From the NCBI RefSeq assembly GCF_007860105.1, contig NZ_SJPU01000001.1, positions 1,284,118-1,348,117 of the forward strand: a stretch of DNA of 64,000 bases, in the 5' to 3' direction. The stretch comes from Allorhodopirellula heiligendammensis (GTDB lineage Bacteria; Planctomycetota; Planctomycetia; Pirellulales; Pirellulaceae). Below are positions 8,736 through 17,447 of the stretch, piece after piece. The notes under the pieces are model-generated. The model did not search any database. It saw only the letters and a program-made list of their open reading frames with translations, and was not told where the DNA came from. Each line of letters opens with the position of its first letter. Positions within the stretch are counted from its first letter, which is position 1. A program made the position numbers and the translations under genes.

Positions 8736-9270
8736 GAGTTAAAGGTCATCGAAAAAGCCTCCAGCATCAATCGTATCAACAAAAGGTGCAGTCATATGAC
8801 CGTTGGGATGCGAAAAGTATTGATGATCAGCAAGACATGCTGATCGAGTTGGCAATGGATGTCTGGCATTCACCTTCGCGATTTTTCCTTTGACGATGCA
8901 GATCCCGCCAGTGATCCGATTACCGAATTCATCGACAAGCACGCCTTAAACTCCTGGCAGTCGTGGCGACAATGTTCAAGAAGTGTTTTGTGATCGTCTA
9001 ACTCAGGACGCTCTGACCAACCGCTGGAGCAGTCACCGGCTTCAGAAAGAGATCATCGCGGTACAAGGTCGCCGGCAAGAAGGTGGCCGCAAGCCGACAG
9101 TCGTTTCAGGCAAGGCGTTCCAAGCTGAGTTGGAACAAACGCTTTGGACGTGGCGTCGTTGGCTAGAACTTCACCTCGAAGCGAACCCGGAGCTGAAGCC
9201 CGAACTCACCAAAGAGCTCAACTCGCTCAAAAGCAAAATCGTGAAGGTGAACGGATTGATTTCGAAGTGA
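8736..9270 (+). pseudogene. Frameshifted remnant of an unidentified gene
   Basis: Three plus-strand frame segments join into one coherent sequence if two shifts are allowed. The first contains QSYDRWDAKSIDDQQDM and DVWHSPSRF; a shift near 8895 leads to DADPASDPITEFIDKHALNS; a second near 8983 leads to FCDRLTQDALTNRW and on to the stop at 9270 (LKSKIVKVNGLISK). The C-terminal part alone is an intact 95-codon frame with a GTG start, but its beginning matches the middle of the broken gene. The function is unknown. Confidence 0.5.
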
Positions 9271-9561
9271 GCGAGTGGGGCCTGGGTGCTCAGAATGTGA
9301 GTGGCGTAGCCCAGCCCTTCGTAAAAGCTGTGTCGCGGCTCAGCGAATCCAAATGATTCAGCGAGAGTTAAAAACCCCCAATCGTGCTTGGGGCTGGTTG
9401 TCGCTTAACGGTAGTCCGACCAGCGACGTACGGGACTGAGCAATTCGTCATTGACCAGTTCGTTAGTTGAGTCACCCGTTTTCACCCAGTGGGAGTATCT
9501 CAACCAGTTGTTTTTGATCCGAGATCAATTGACCGCCGGATTTGCCATTGGAGGAAACGAG

Positions 9562-9831
9562 GGGGGACTTGGGGGACGTGGGGGACGTCCTCGCCTTCTG
9601 TTTACGTTTTTTATACTCGGAGAGGATCTGTTTTTCGTCGTATTTGTCAAAAACATCCGAAGCAGATAAAGAAACATGTCCCCCACGTCCCCCCCCATTA
9701 CATTGCTAAGCTAACCAACTTCAAATGGTTCTGTTACTTTGGAGAAGCTTTTCACCATTTTTCAACCTTCAAGGTCACAAAAAAAACGGAAGTGGTGACG
9801 AAGCAGGTCCCCCACGTCCACCATGTCCCCC
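9562..9831. repeat. Three clusters of a 9-bp iteron-like repeat (GGGGGACGT family)
   Basis: Plus-orientation copies occur head to tail at 9562-9570 (GGGGGACTT), 9571-9579 and 9580-9588 (both GGGGGACGT). Minus-orientation copies occur at 9676-9684 and 9685-9693, and again at 9805-9813, 9814-9822 and 9823-9831 with one or two substitutions. The whole 9271-9865 interval has no gene. Clustered, phased 9-mers in opposed orientations near a primase-helicase gene suggest an iteron origin for the element; this is inference. Confidence 0.65.
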
Positions 9832-9865
9832 CTCGACCTAGATCAAGCGAGGCTCACTGCAAAAT

Positions 9866-11131
9866 TTACTGTTGGCGGTGGATTGCCGCCCCATACTTTT
9901 CGATCCACCAGCGGTGGTGGATCACTTGCTCGCCTCGCCAGTTCGTTGCGTCGGCTCCGGGATAACGTAGGACCGTAAACAGATCATCGAGATGTCTCTC
10001 TAAGAACTTGGCGAAGCGTTCATTGGCGACGTGCGTCTTCGGATGACGCACCAGCTCCCACATTTGCATGTTCAATCGTCCCGCCATTACCTTCACCCCA
10101 TGAGTAGTCATCTCGTTCTGTAAAAACGATTGCGATACTCGAAGCCTTGAAGCAGCAGGTCTTTCACACCACGCGGAAACGCCAGTGCGCCACCGGACCC
10201 GCTTTCGATCAGCGAATCACATCGCCGAAGCAGGTGCGCGAAGCACTGTTGATGGGTCGCCGAGGTAAACTTGTCGTATACCGCCCAACCGTCGTGTTCG
10301 AAGATTCCCGATCAGTCGATGCCCAGCAGTTGTTCTGCCGGTCCAATACTTCTCGTCGCATCCACTTCGTAGCACGTCGCGGTCAGCCCGGCGAACGCAT
10401 GAAACCAAGCGCCACGTCCATCCACTCGCCAACCCGTTTCATCTCCGACCACCTGAGGCGAACCTCGCACGGTCCTGCGAACCTGAGTGTCGGCATCTTC
10501 CAGTCGATCGGCCGTGCGAAGCATGCTTCGGCAACTGGTGCTGCGACTGACATGAATTTCAAAAAGTATTTCCAGCAGACGCTTGACCTTCCCGCGACTG
10601 AGGCCAAGTTCTTTGTTCAACAACGCCATCGAGGCGTGAGCGTTCGGCCCCAATTGGACTCCAGCGGCCCACTGCGTCGGAGGTTTGCAGTTCGTGTCGC
10701 CCCTGCACGTGAGATCCGCACCCACAGCAAGTACCCGCATCGATGTTGAATTGCCGATTGATGACCACGCGAGGGATATCAGTTTGGAATTGGACGAGCG
10801 TCTCGGTCTTGGTCAGTTCATCGTGCCCGCAGTCTGGACAGCACGCCGGCAGGGGAACGTCGTAGGCTTCGCCGATCAGCTCGGGCACCGCACGGCGGTG
10901 GTGCTTGCCATGGTCCTCGCCGCTTTTGCGCCCAGGCTTTTTCGGATCGAGTTTGCGTTTCTTGAGGAAAGGAGCCGCTTGGCGTTTGCTTTCCCGCTCG
11001 ATTTTTTCAAGACGAGCGGTGAGCAACTCGACTTGCTTGACCAACATGTCGATAATCGCCTGCTGCTGTTCAAGCAGCGGCTTGCATTCTGGGCAATCGG
11101 TCGTGATCTTGGGCACATCGATGACCCGCAA
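9866..11131 (-). pseudogene. Degenerate IS66-family transposase
   Basis: Read from 11131 leftwards, the N-terminus has the IS66 TnpC layout: coiled coil (LLEQQQAIIDMLVKQVELLTARLEK), a basic PGRKSGEDHGKHHRR region, a zinc-finger-like CCPDCGHDEL, and CGCGSHVQGRHELQTSDA. A frameshift near 10670 moves on to LGPNAHASMALLNKELGLS and the DDE-type GDETGWRVDG. A TGA near 10312 precedes FEHDGWAVYDKFTSATHQQC (second acidic region). The C-terminal piece (9866-10111) carries HLDDLFTVLRYPGADATNW. With at least one frameshift and one nonsense codon it cannot be functional. Terminal inverted repeats were not identified. Confidence 0.8.
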
Positions 11132-11227
11132 ATTTTGGTCGATTCAGCCCAAATTCACCAAGACCAGTTTTTTCGCTCGGCAAACGAGTATCTTCAGAGC
11201 AGCCAATGAAGATCATCCGGAAGTGGA

Positions 11228-11250
11228 TGCCAGGGGCGGGGACCCTGGCA
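11228..11250. terminator. Hairpin between primase gene and IS66 remnant
   Basis: TGCCAGGG pairs with CCCTGGCA around a 7-base loop, followed on the plus strand by TTT. It lies just beyond the 3' end of the primase-helicase gene and could limit transcription in either direction, although the T-run is short. Confidence 0.4.
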
Positions 11251-11334
11251 TTTCCCAGTGCCATCTCGGCTCCTCAAAATGTGAATCACACATCGTAGCC
11301 GATTAAGGAGAAGATCAAAAAAACGATGCTAGCG

Positions 11335-14088
11335 TCAGCTTGCTAAGCCAACTTGATCCAGATGTCTTTCGTACGCTCGCTCAATCCATTCGTCGTCCTT
11401 CTCTGCATCTACTTCAAACATTGCAGCCTCCAAAAACTGATCATCGCGAGCCAGACTGATCAGGTAGTCGCAGTAGGCTCGCTCGAACCATGCTTCCTCC
11501 GCTTCCACATCGACTTCAAGCGTTGCCTGATCTAGGTCAGTTTCGCTAACCGCATGATCCACCGTTAACGTTGGAGCAGATGCAACCTCGACCCACCAAC
11601 GATTATCACCATTGACTTTTTTCGTGTTGAGCGACATCTGCTTGACAACGCGACACTTGAATCGCCGCAGTCGCGTGCCAAGGATCGACGAACTCACTCG
11701 TCCGATGCACATGCCGCAGAACTCCTCGATCGCGCCCCTCAGCCCCTTGCTATAGATCGGCGAACACGCCCCACGATCGTTGGCAACCTCTAGGATATCG
11801 AAGGCCTTCAGGCCCTTCCCTTTAGGGTCAACGCCCTGCAAGGCCCGTATGAAGTGCAGCAACGATTCCGTGTCACTGTCGGAAGACTCTCGGACCTCCG
11901 CTCTCGTCAATCCCGGATCGGCAAGTCCGCACCACACGATCGATCCGCGAACCAAGGCCGACCAGCCCTCAAATGATCCCCAACTCTCCAGCCCCTGGTT
12001 GGGACGTCCGGCCACAATGTAACCACGCAGTATCGTCAACGCCGCGACTAGTAGTTGGGGGCGATGAAGCCGCACATGCTCGAGCACGGCCGGGTATTGG
12101 AACTCGCTGCGGTCTTCAGGGTGCTCCTCCGCCGACTGAAGACGAATCTGGCAGACACGCCGCGGCATATCTCCAGCGAGATTAATGTTGTTGCCCGTCC
12201 CGTAGAGTGTGAATCTCAATGGGCCCTCGATCACTTCGTTGTGTCCCAGCCTGCGGTCGTTCCACGTTGTACCAGTCAAAACCGCGTTCAGTGCCCCGCA
12301 GCCGATGGAGTCAACGATGTCGTCGAACAGCACCAATTGGCGGGCCTCAACGACGAAGGAGGTGATGAGTTTGCGAACCTCATCGTTGCCCGAGGGAATC
12401 GAGTTCTGAACGGCTCGACTGCCGGTCACGATCATCCAATTGATCTCCGCGAGCAGCCCCTTCCCGGTTCCCGGTACATTGCCGTCGAACAGAAACATCG
12501 GCCCCGTGCATCCACGGTAGGCTTCGCGCGCCAGAGGCGTCAACAAGCTGGCGAGCCAAGCGGATCGACTTTCGCTATTCGCGAAGGGAAAATCGGAGAC
12601 GATATCCAGCAGGGATGCCACTGACTGCTTGATGAGTTCCGGTGACGGATTCTCGGGGACTTCGGGGAAACTATCGTCGATGTCGAGATACAGACCGCTT
12701 TCGTCGTCGTAACCCGCCGTCTGCACGATCGTGCCATTCTCCCGCAGCACGGGACAGCGCACGACGCCACGAATCGGACGAATCCCTTCCCAATGCCCAC
12801 GTGCTAATATGGCCTCCGAACACCAACGCGGAATTCGTTGTCCTTTGCTGCCTCTGTGACTGGAACCTTGTGCGTGCGGATCAAAAATACTGCAACTGTC
12901 ACTGATGATTTCCCGAAGCGACGCAAGAACAAGTGGCTTCAAAACTCGGTGGGTTTCTTCACCGTCCGTGCTCTTCTTGCCGACCACCGTCAACCGCCCG
13001 TGGTGCTCAAAGATGTCCTGCCGCTTCGCGAGGACTGCAACCACTTGATCGTTGACCTCCATTTCATTCAGCGACGCGGCGATGCTGGTTCTCAATAGGT
13101 ATCCGATTCTGCCGTCAGATTTAGCTGCGTCGTCGACTTTATGCTTCAACTCATCTTCTGTCCACGGCGGGGCGCACTTGCTGTTCCACTCACTGATGAT
13201 CTCCAAGGCCTGTGCTTCAGTCAGCGAGAAACCCTTAATAAGATCACAGGCAAGCCGGAAAGTTCGGTCGTGACCACTCTCGCCTGCTACCGCACCTGCA
13301 GTTTTAGCAGCGTGCTGACGGGCCAAGTCAATGTTTTCGTCGCCCTCAACCGGCGTTCCGGGCTTGATCAAGTTCTTGCCCGTGGATTTCGGTTTCATCA
13401 CCGACGTAGCGGCCGGAATCAAAGCCGGATCATTCCCTTTGTGCTCCCGCAACAGCTGAACCGAATCGCTCAAGGTTAGCCAGTCGTCATCGCCCCAGAA
13501 TCGTGACCAATGGTCACGTTTGTGATGTTTGCCGGGAATGCGGATATAGTTGCCACAGCGTTTTTGCGTGTTTTTGACGGTCGGCGACTTTGGGAAGCAC
13601 TCAATCTTCTCAAGCCCGTGTTCACGAAAATCCGAAGCGATCGATTTCGCCAATTGATGTGCAGTACTGGCTGGGATTCGTTGAGAAAACACAAGCCAGA
13701 GATGTATTCCACCTTTGCCATCGCTGTCTTCGATCAGCGATTGCAGGCCGATCGCACGGAGTTTATCCCTCAACATGATCGCGTAATTGAGATTAAGACT
13801 TGTCGACTCATCGGAAACATGATTATCCAGATCCCACACGACGAACGAGCACTCGTCGTCCAACGAGGTGATACCGAGTCCTATGATCTCGGTCCCGTTA
13901 AAGTGCCCGTGCAATGACTCAGGCGAAAGGCTGTTTGCTGACCATCTGGCTGATCCATTCGAAGAATATCGGCCGTAGCGGTCTCGCTTGACTGCCATCC
14001 GTTCCCAGCACCACTCAGCGAGTGCTTGACGATTGACCTGCCATGCGTTTTCAGTTCCCAAACCTACTTCAGACAATTGTTTCGTCAT
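11335..14088 (-). CDS. AEP primase-polymerase / helicase replication protein
   Basis: At 917 residues this is the largest gene of the mobile region. The N-terminal ~200 residues look like an archaeo-eukaryotic primase domain: acidic motif SFVVWDLDNH (about 82-91), SDGKGGIHLW (about 123-132, the SxxGxHxW-type motif) and a third basic region (KRCGNYIRIPGKHHKRDHW). A primase-C-terminal-like helical region follows (ALEIISEWNSKCAPPWTEDEL, about 300). The C-terminal half is an ATPase: Walker A GNVPGTGKG (about 536), Walker B RQLVLFDDI (about 577) and a polar sensor region (YGTGNNINLAGDMPRRV). Such fusions initiate replication of integrative elements and plasmids. The small gene at 14230 lies just upstream on the same strand. 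Confidence 0.88.
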   Translation of the reverse strand: MTKQLSEVGLGTENAWQVNRQALAEWCWERMAVKRDRYGRYSSNGSARWSANSLSPESLHGHFNGTEIIGLGITSLDDECSFVVWDLDNHVSDESTSLNLNYAIMLRDKLRAIGLQSLIEDSDGKGGIHLWLVFSQRIPASTAHQLAKSIASDFREHGLEKIECFPKSPTVKNTQKRCGNYIRIPGKHHKRDHWSRFWGDDDWLTLSDSVQLLREHKGNDPALIPAATSVMKPKSTGKNLIKPGTPVEGDENIDLARQHAAKTAGAVAGESGHDRTFRLACDLIKGFSLTEAQALEIISEWNSKCAPPWTEDELKHKVDDAAKSDGRIGYLLRTSIAASLNEMEVNDQVVAVLAKRQDIFEHHGRLTVVGKKSTDGEETHRVLKPLVLASLREIISDSCSIFDPHAQGSSHRGSKGQRIPRWCSEAILARGHWEGIRPIRGVVRCPVLRENGTIVQTAGYDDESGLYLDIDDSFPEVPENPSPELIKQSVASLLDIVSDFPFANSESRSAWLASLLTPLAREAYRGCTGPMFLFDGNVPGTGKGLLAEINWMIVTGSRAVQNSIPSGNDEVRKLITSFVVEARQLVLFDDIVDSIGCGALNAVLTGTTWNDRRLGHNEVIEGPLRFTLYGTGNNINLAGDMPRRVCQIRLQSAEEHPEDRSEFQYPAVLEHVRLHRPQLLVAALTILRGYIVAGRPNQGLESWGSFEGWSALVRGSIVWCGLADPGLTRAEVRESSDSDTESLLHFIRALQGVDPKGKGLKAFDILEVANDRGACSPIYSKGLRGAIEEFCGMCIGRVSSSILGTRLRRFKCRVVKQMSLNTKKVNGDNRWWVEVASAPTLTVDHAVSETDLDQATLEVDVEAEEAWFERAYCDYLISLARDDQFLEAAMFEVDAEKDDEWIERAYERHLDQVGLAS

Positions 14089-14229
14089 CGTACTTGCAAC
14101 TTTCGTTACGCCATCGCAGACAATGCGACAGCAGTGTTATAGAAATCGACACGGCTCATCTCATCGCCGTGTCGGGGAAAATCAAATTCACTCGGCTTCG
14201 GGAAAAATGTCATTTCCAAAATTCGAATT

Positions 14230-14436
14230 TTAAAGAGAGTCGATGATGGAGTTCATTTTCCTCGCGTCAATCTTGGCCCGATCCACCACCGCCTTTTTCA
14301 TGTAATCGCCAACCTGCATCCCCTGCATATTGGCTGCCGCTGTCACGACTGCGTGTTCATTGATCGAGAGTAAAATTTTGAGTTGTTTCGTCGGGCCTTT
14401 GCCTTCTAATTTAACGGTTGGTTCTTTCTTGCTCAT
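14230..14436 (-). CDS. Small ribbon-helix-helix-like protein (paralogue of 7237)
   Basis: The 68-residue basic protein is organised like the one at 7237: Lys-rich start (MSKKEPTVKLEGKG), a strand (KQLKILLSINEHAV) and two helices (VTAAANMQGMQVGDYMKKAVVDRAK). It sits 141 bp upstream of the primase-helicase on the same strand, the usual place for a copy-number or replication regulator. The two copies in one island suggest two related elements merged or side by side. Confidence 0.65.
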   Translation of the reverse strand: MSKKEPTVKLEGKGPTKQLKILLSINEHAVVTAAANMQGMQVGDYMKKAVVDRAKIDARKMNSIIDSL

Positions 14437-14579
14437 CGCACTTTCGTTCCCGTCGCGGCTCGCGACTGTCTAGAGTTGTTAAAACACCAAAGGCCTCCGA
14501 AGCACGCAGGCCCTCAGGGGCCCATGATACCTCGTGGTCCTTTAATGTCAACTGAATGGTTGCGGCAGCTCAAAGAAAT

Positions 14580-14760
14580 TGACCCGCCTCAACAAGCCCA
14601 GATCCATTGGAGTCAACCACTGAGCCCAGGCACGGAACCCGCCGATAGTATCCTCAGGACATACCTTGTGATTTCCGCCGGGCACGGACAGGCCAAGAGC
14701 AGCCCGCAGAACTGCACGCGGGCTCACCAAAACGGCAGAGCCGGGTTCCTGAAGCCCGGC
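14580..14760 (-). repeat. Conserved non-coding 3' flank of the integrase, second copy of 184-364
   Basis: The ~180 bp downstream of integrase B match 184-364 with only about four differences, higher identity than the adjoining integrase codons. It contains GCCGGG/CCCGGC (hairpin at 14740-14760, terminator-like) and AGCCCGC/GCGGGCT (about 14700-14725). After the integrase TAG the frame stays open for about 60 codons here, but copy 1 has an extra base that breaks it, so coding is unlikely. Confidence 0.75.
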
Positions 14761-14763
14761 GAT

Positions 14764-16694
14764 CTAGCCTGCGAGCGGATCGTGAGTTGCGAGTGGGTCA
14801 GGAACCCCGTCGAAGATCGGCTGAAGCAGCTGGCGGTATTCTTTTTGGGCTTCGAAGAGATGAGCCCATGGCCGGTTCGAATAATGCTTGAAGAGCAGCT
14901 TGTCGCCCTTGTGGGGAATCCCATGAGCCAGTGCAACGCTGGCGAGAACGGCACGGTTCTGGTCGCCGCCCAGCCAATTGCTCATCTGATCCCTGAGCGT
15001 GCCGAAGGGGAGCCCGGGAACTGCGTTTTTTCCCTCAGCTTTGTTAACCCGAGAGCACAATCGACTCCATTTATTCGAGAACGAGGACTGGGCGTTGCGG
15101 GACGAATCGCGGTAGAGGTTGCTACCGGTGCTCGTCAGCAGCATTCGTTCGGAAGACTTCAGTGGTCGTTTGAGTCGTCGTTCGAGATCAGCTTTCCACC
15201 ACTGAACCAACTGAACGGTCTCCGGCCACAACCACCACCAACCGACAACGTCAGTCTTGGGTCGGAGAAGCCCACACCAAGAGTCGTTATCGCTGCTGAC
15301 GATCTCGAGACCTTCCTTTGTCCATGGGTGAGGTTGGTGCAAGGACAGATCTTCCCATTCGACTCGGCCGATCTCGGCCGCACCATGCGAGCAATTGAGG
15401 CACCAGATCAACTTCAATCGCTCGGCTGGCAAGGCGTGCTTGTAGAGAAGTTTGAGATGATCGACGCTGAATGTCTTGAGCTCGATGTCCTGGATCGAAC
15501 GTCGATCCGAGGACAGCCGCTGGACCTTGGTTTCAATCAGGTCGAAGTCGTCTGGCCGCCTCCATTCAAAATTGTCACGAGTGTGCAGCCATTTAAAGAA
15601 CCGCTTGAGTTCGCCGATGTGACTGGAACAGTGCTTAAACGAAAGCGGCTCGTCTGACCTCAGGTTGATTGGACGGTTTCTCCAGAAGTCAAAGATCTCC
15701 TGGCACCTCGTGAAATCTAACATCGCCAGAGGCACGTCCGGCTGTCGCTTCGCGAAGTTCTCAATGAGGCCAACCATATGATGCCCGCTGCCGTCGAACA
15801 CGCCGCCCTTGGTGAAATCAGCGATGCGTTTCTTCGTATATTCTCGGACGGCATCGTGGAATGTGCCCGTGATGAGCGGTATCTTTTCCGCAGGTGGCGT
15901 TTGGGAGCGTACCTTGGCGGTGGTGACGATAGCTTCTCTCGCGGCCTGCTCGTGGAACTGAGCCGTTTCGTCAATGTGATGCTGTGACATGGCCCACGAC
16001 ACCGACGGGTAGGCTTCGTTGAGTCGATTGAGCAAATTAAATGCATCCTGCCAGCGTAGTTCGGCTGTTGTTGCCGGATGTGACTCAACAGGGCTAGAAA
16101 ACACCTTGGCAAAGTGCCCAAAGCGGTAATCGACCTTGTTGTCGCGGAAGACTGAGTCGCGTAACTCGGGCAATGGCGGAAGTGGAACTGGCCGAACACC
16201 CTGCTTGACTTGCTCGGCAATCCACAAGGCAAGTGGTGTCCATTGGGCCGTTTTATCACCCGTCGCTACGCCACCGTTTCGTCCGCTAACCCCGAACGCT
16301 GACCATTCCACAGAGGGGGATACTGCATTGCTCTCTTGGCTGGCCTCAGCGGCGGCAGTTTGCTGCTTCAGAAATCGCTTCGCCTCAGCCTCTAGTGCGA
16401 ATTCAGGAAGGCTTGCTAATACGACCGGGTCGACGAAGACCTGGCTGAGGCAAAAACACTCATGATCGTTCCACAGTTCCCTAAGACGCGTGATGCGAGT
16501 CTCGACATCCTGCTGAGTGAGTCCACGCGGTAGCCGCCACCGCTTACCCTGAAGGAAGAAACGCTCACCCTTCGCATCGGTGCCTCGGGTCGATTTCTGA
16601 CGGCTGTGCCGCCGCGTGATTTTGCCGCTGGATTGGGTGATGGTGACCTCCGGGAACTCTGTCCGCTGACGTCTAATTGGACCCAGAGATCCAC
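14764..16694 (-). CDS. Tyrosine-type integrase (element B), non-ATG start
   Basis: The tyrosine recombinase fold is recognisable: core-binding region about SFKHCSSHIGELKRFFKWLH, catalytic-domain stretch CLNCSHGAAEIGRVEWEDLSL (its position corresponds to the Arg box, here with Ala-Glu), PFGTLRDQMSNWL (Arg), ASVALAHGIPHKGD and the putative nucleophile in LFKHYSNRPWAHL. The reading frame is open far upstream of the first GTG (16311): in-frame codons give GERFFLQGKRWRLPRGLTQQD and LREL segments, clearly protein-like, up to about 16740 without an ATG. I set the 5' end tentatively at 16694. Catalytic residues are atypical; activity is uncertain. Confidence 0.75.
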
Positions 16695-16717
16695 CTAATT
16701 GGACCTCCGATTGGACC
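16673..16717. repeat. Direct repeats of AATTGGACC at the 5' end of integrase B
   Basis: CTAATTGGACC occurs at 16673-16683 and 16695-16705, and GATTGGACC at 16709-16717, followed by CAATTG. They lie at the integrase start and 90 bp from tRNA-Ala, a position suited to recombinase arm-type or regulator binding sites. Function is inferred from position. Confidence 0.5.
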
Positions 16718-16807
16718 CAATTGACTTGAAACCGCCTCCTTTAACAAGGGAATTTCCGTAAGTCCATAAAAAAAGCCAACTTGCGACGAATCGCAAATTG
16801 GCCAAAG

Positions 16808-16880
16808 TGGAGGTAGACGGACTTGAACCGACGACATCCTGCTTGCAAAGCAGGCGCTCTCCCAACTGAGCTATACCCCC
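16808..16880 (-). tRNA. tRNA-Ala (anticodon TGC)
   Basis: Reverse strand: acceptor GGGGGTA/TACCTCC (one G-U), D-arm GCTCAGTTGGGAGAGC, anticodon arm CCTGC-TTTGCAA-GCAGG, T-loop TTCAAGT, discriminator A, no CCA. It follows tRNA-Ile on the same strand; this Ile-Ala pair usually lies in rRNA spacers but here has no rRNA beside it. Confidence 0.95.
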
Positions 16881-16951
16881 GTATTTGGAAGTGTGAAGTT
16901 TGACGACGGAAGTGTGAAATTTCTAACTTCTTGACTTCAAACCTCGCACAA

Positions 16952-17025
16952 TGGGCGTGCCAGAACTCGAATCTGGGACCTCGTCGTTATCAGCGACGCG
17001 CTCTAACCAACTGAGCTACACGCCC
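16952..17025 (-). tRNA. tRNA-Ile (anticodon GAT)
   Basis: Reverse strand: acceptor GGGCGTG/CACGCCC, D-arm GCTCAGTTGGTTAGAGC, anticodon arm CGTCG-CTGATAA-CGACG, T-loop TTCGAGT, discriminator A. It is transcribed before tRNA-Ala, 71 bp away, probably as one unit. Confidence 0.95.
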
Positions 17026-17447
17026 GTGCGTTCTCCAATCTTGCGACCAGAGGGGACGAAGTTTAGGAAGTTTTCGCCGCTTGTCAAAGCCTCTTTGGGC
17101 TCGAATCGGTATGAATTCCTAAAAGTTTTCCACGCCGCGGGCATGCGACCGAAGCTTGCACGAGCAAGTTGTTTCGGCTGACGATCGTCACGACTTGAGC
17201 GTACCTGACCTAAAACGCCGTGATTTCCCGCAAAACACTGGATTGTTGACAGTTTTTTCAGGGGCGTTACGTGTGCTACTTTCTCCAACCTCTTCACTGG
17301 TCTTTCGAACCATCGGATGACCTTTTCGCCCTACGGCTGTAGGCCGCCTTTGAACTTCGTTGGCAGGGGAGGGCAGTGACAGGGACGCCGTCACTGAAAG
17401 ACTTGCACGATCTCTTGGGTCCGCTGGGCAAATCGCATTCCGCACTT
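17026..17447. other. Intergenic stretch upstream of tRNA-Ile
   Basis: About 420 bp without a supported gene. It should hold the promoter for the tRNA-Ile/tRNA-Ala unit and the end of the AhpD-like gene; no repeat or hairpin stood out. Confidence 0.4.

Noticed and set aside
14548-14730. Small protein following integrase B
   Set aside because: The frame is broken by an extra base in the copy at 184-364 although the DNA is almost identical, so conservation is not at protein level.
14476-15657. Long plus-strand frame of 393 codons
   Set aside because: It lies antisense to integrase B, whose motifs and conserved second copy show the minus strand is coding; the plus frame has no domain.
4999-17025. 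tRNA-Val and tRNA-Ile as left and right attachment sites of one element
   Set aside because: They share AGATTCGAGTTCTG, but in opposite orientation and within ordinary T-arm sequence, so they cannot be direct att repeats.
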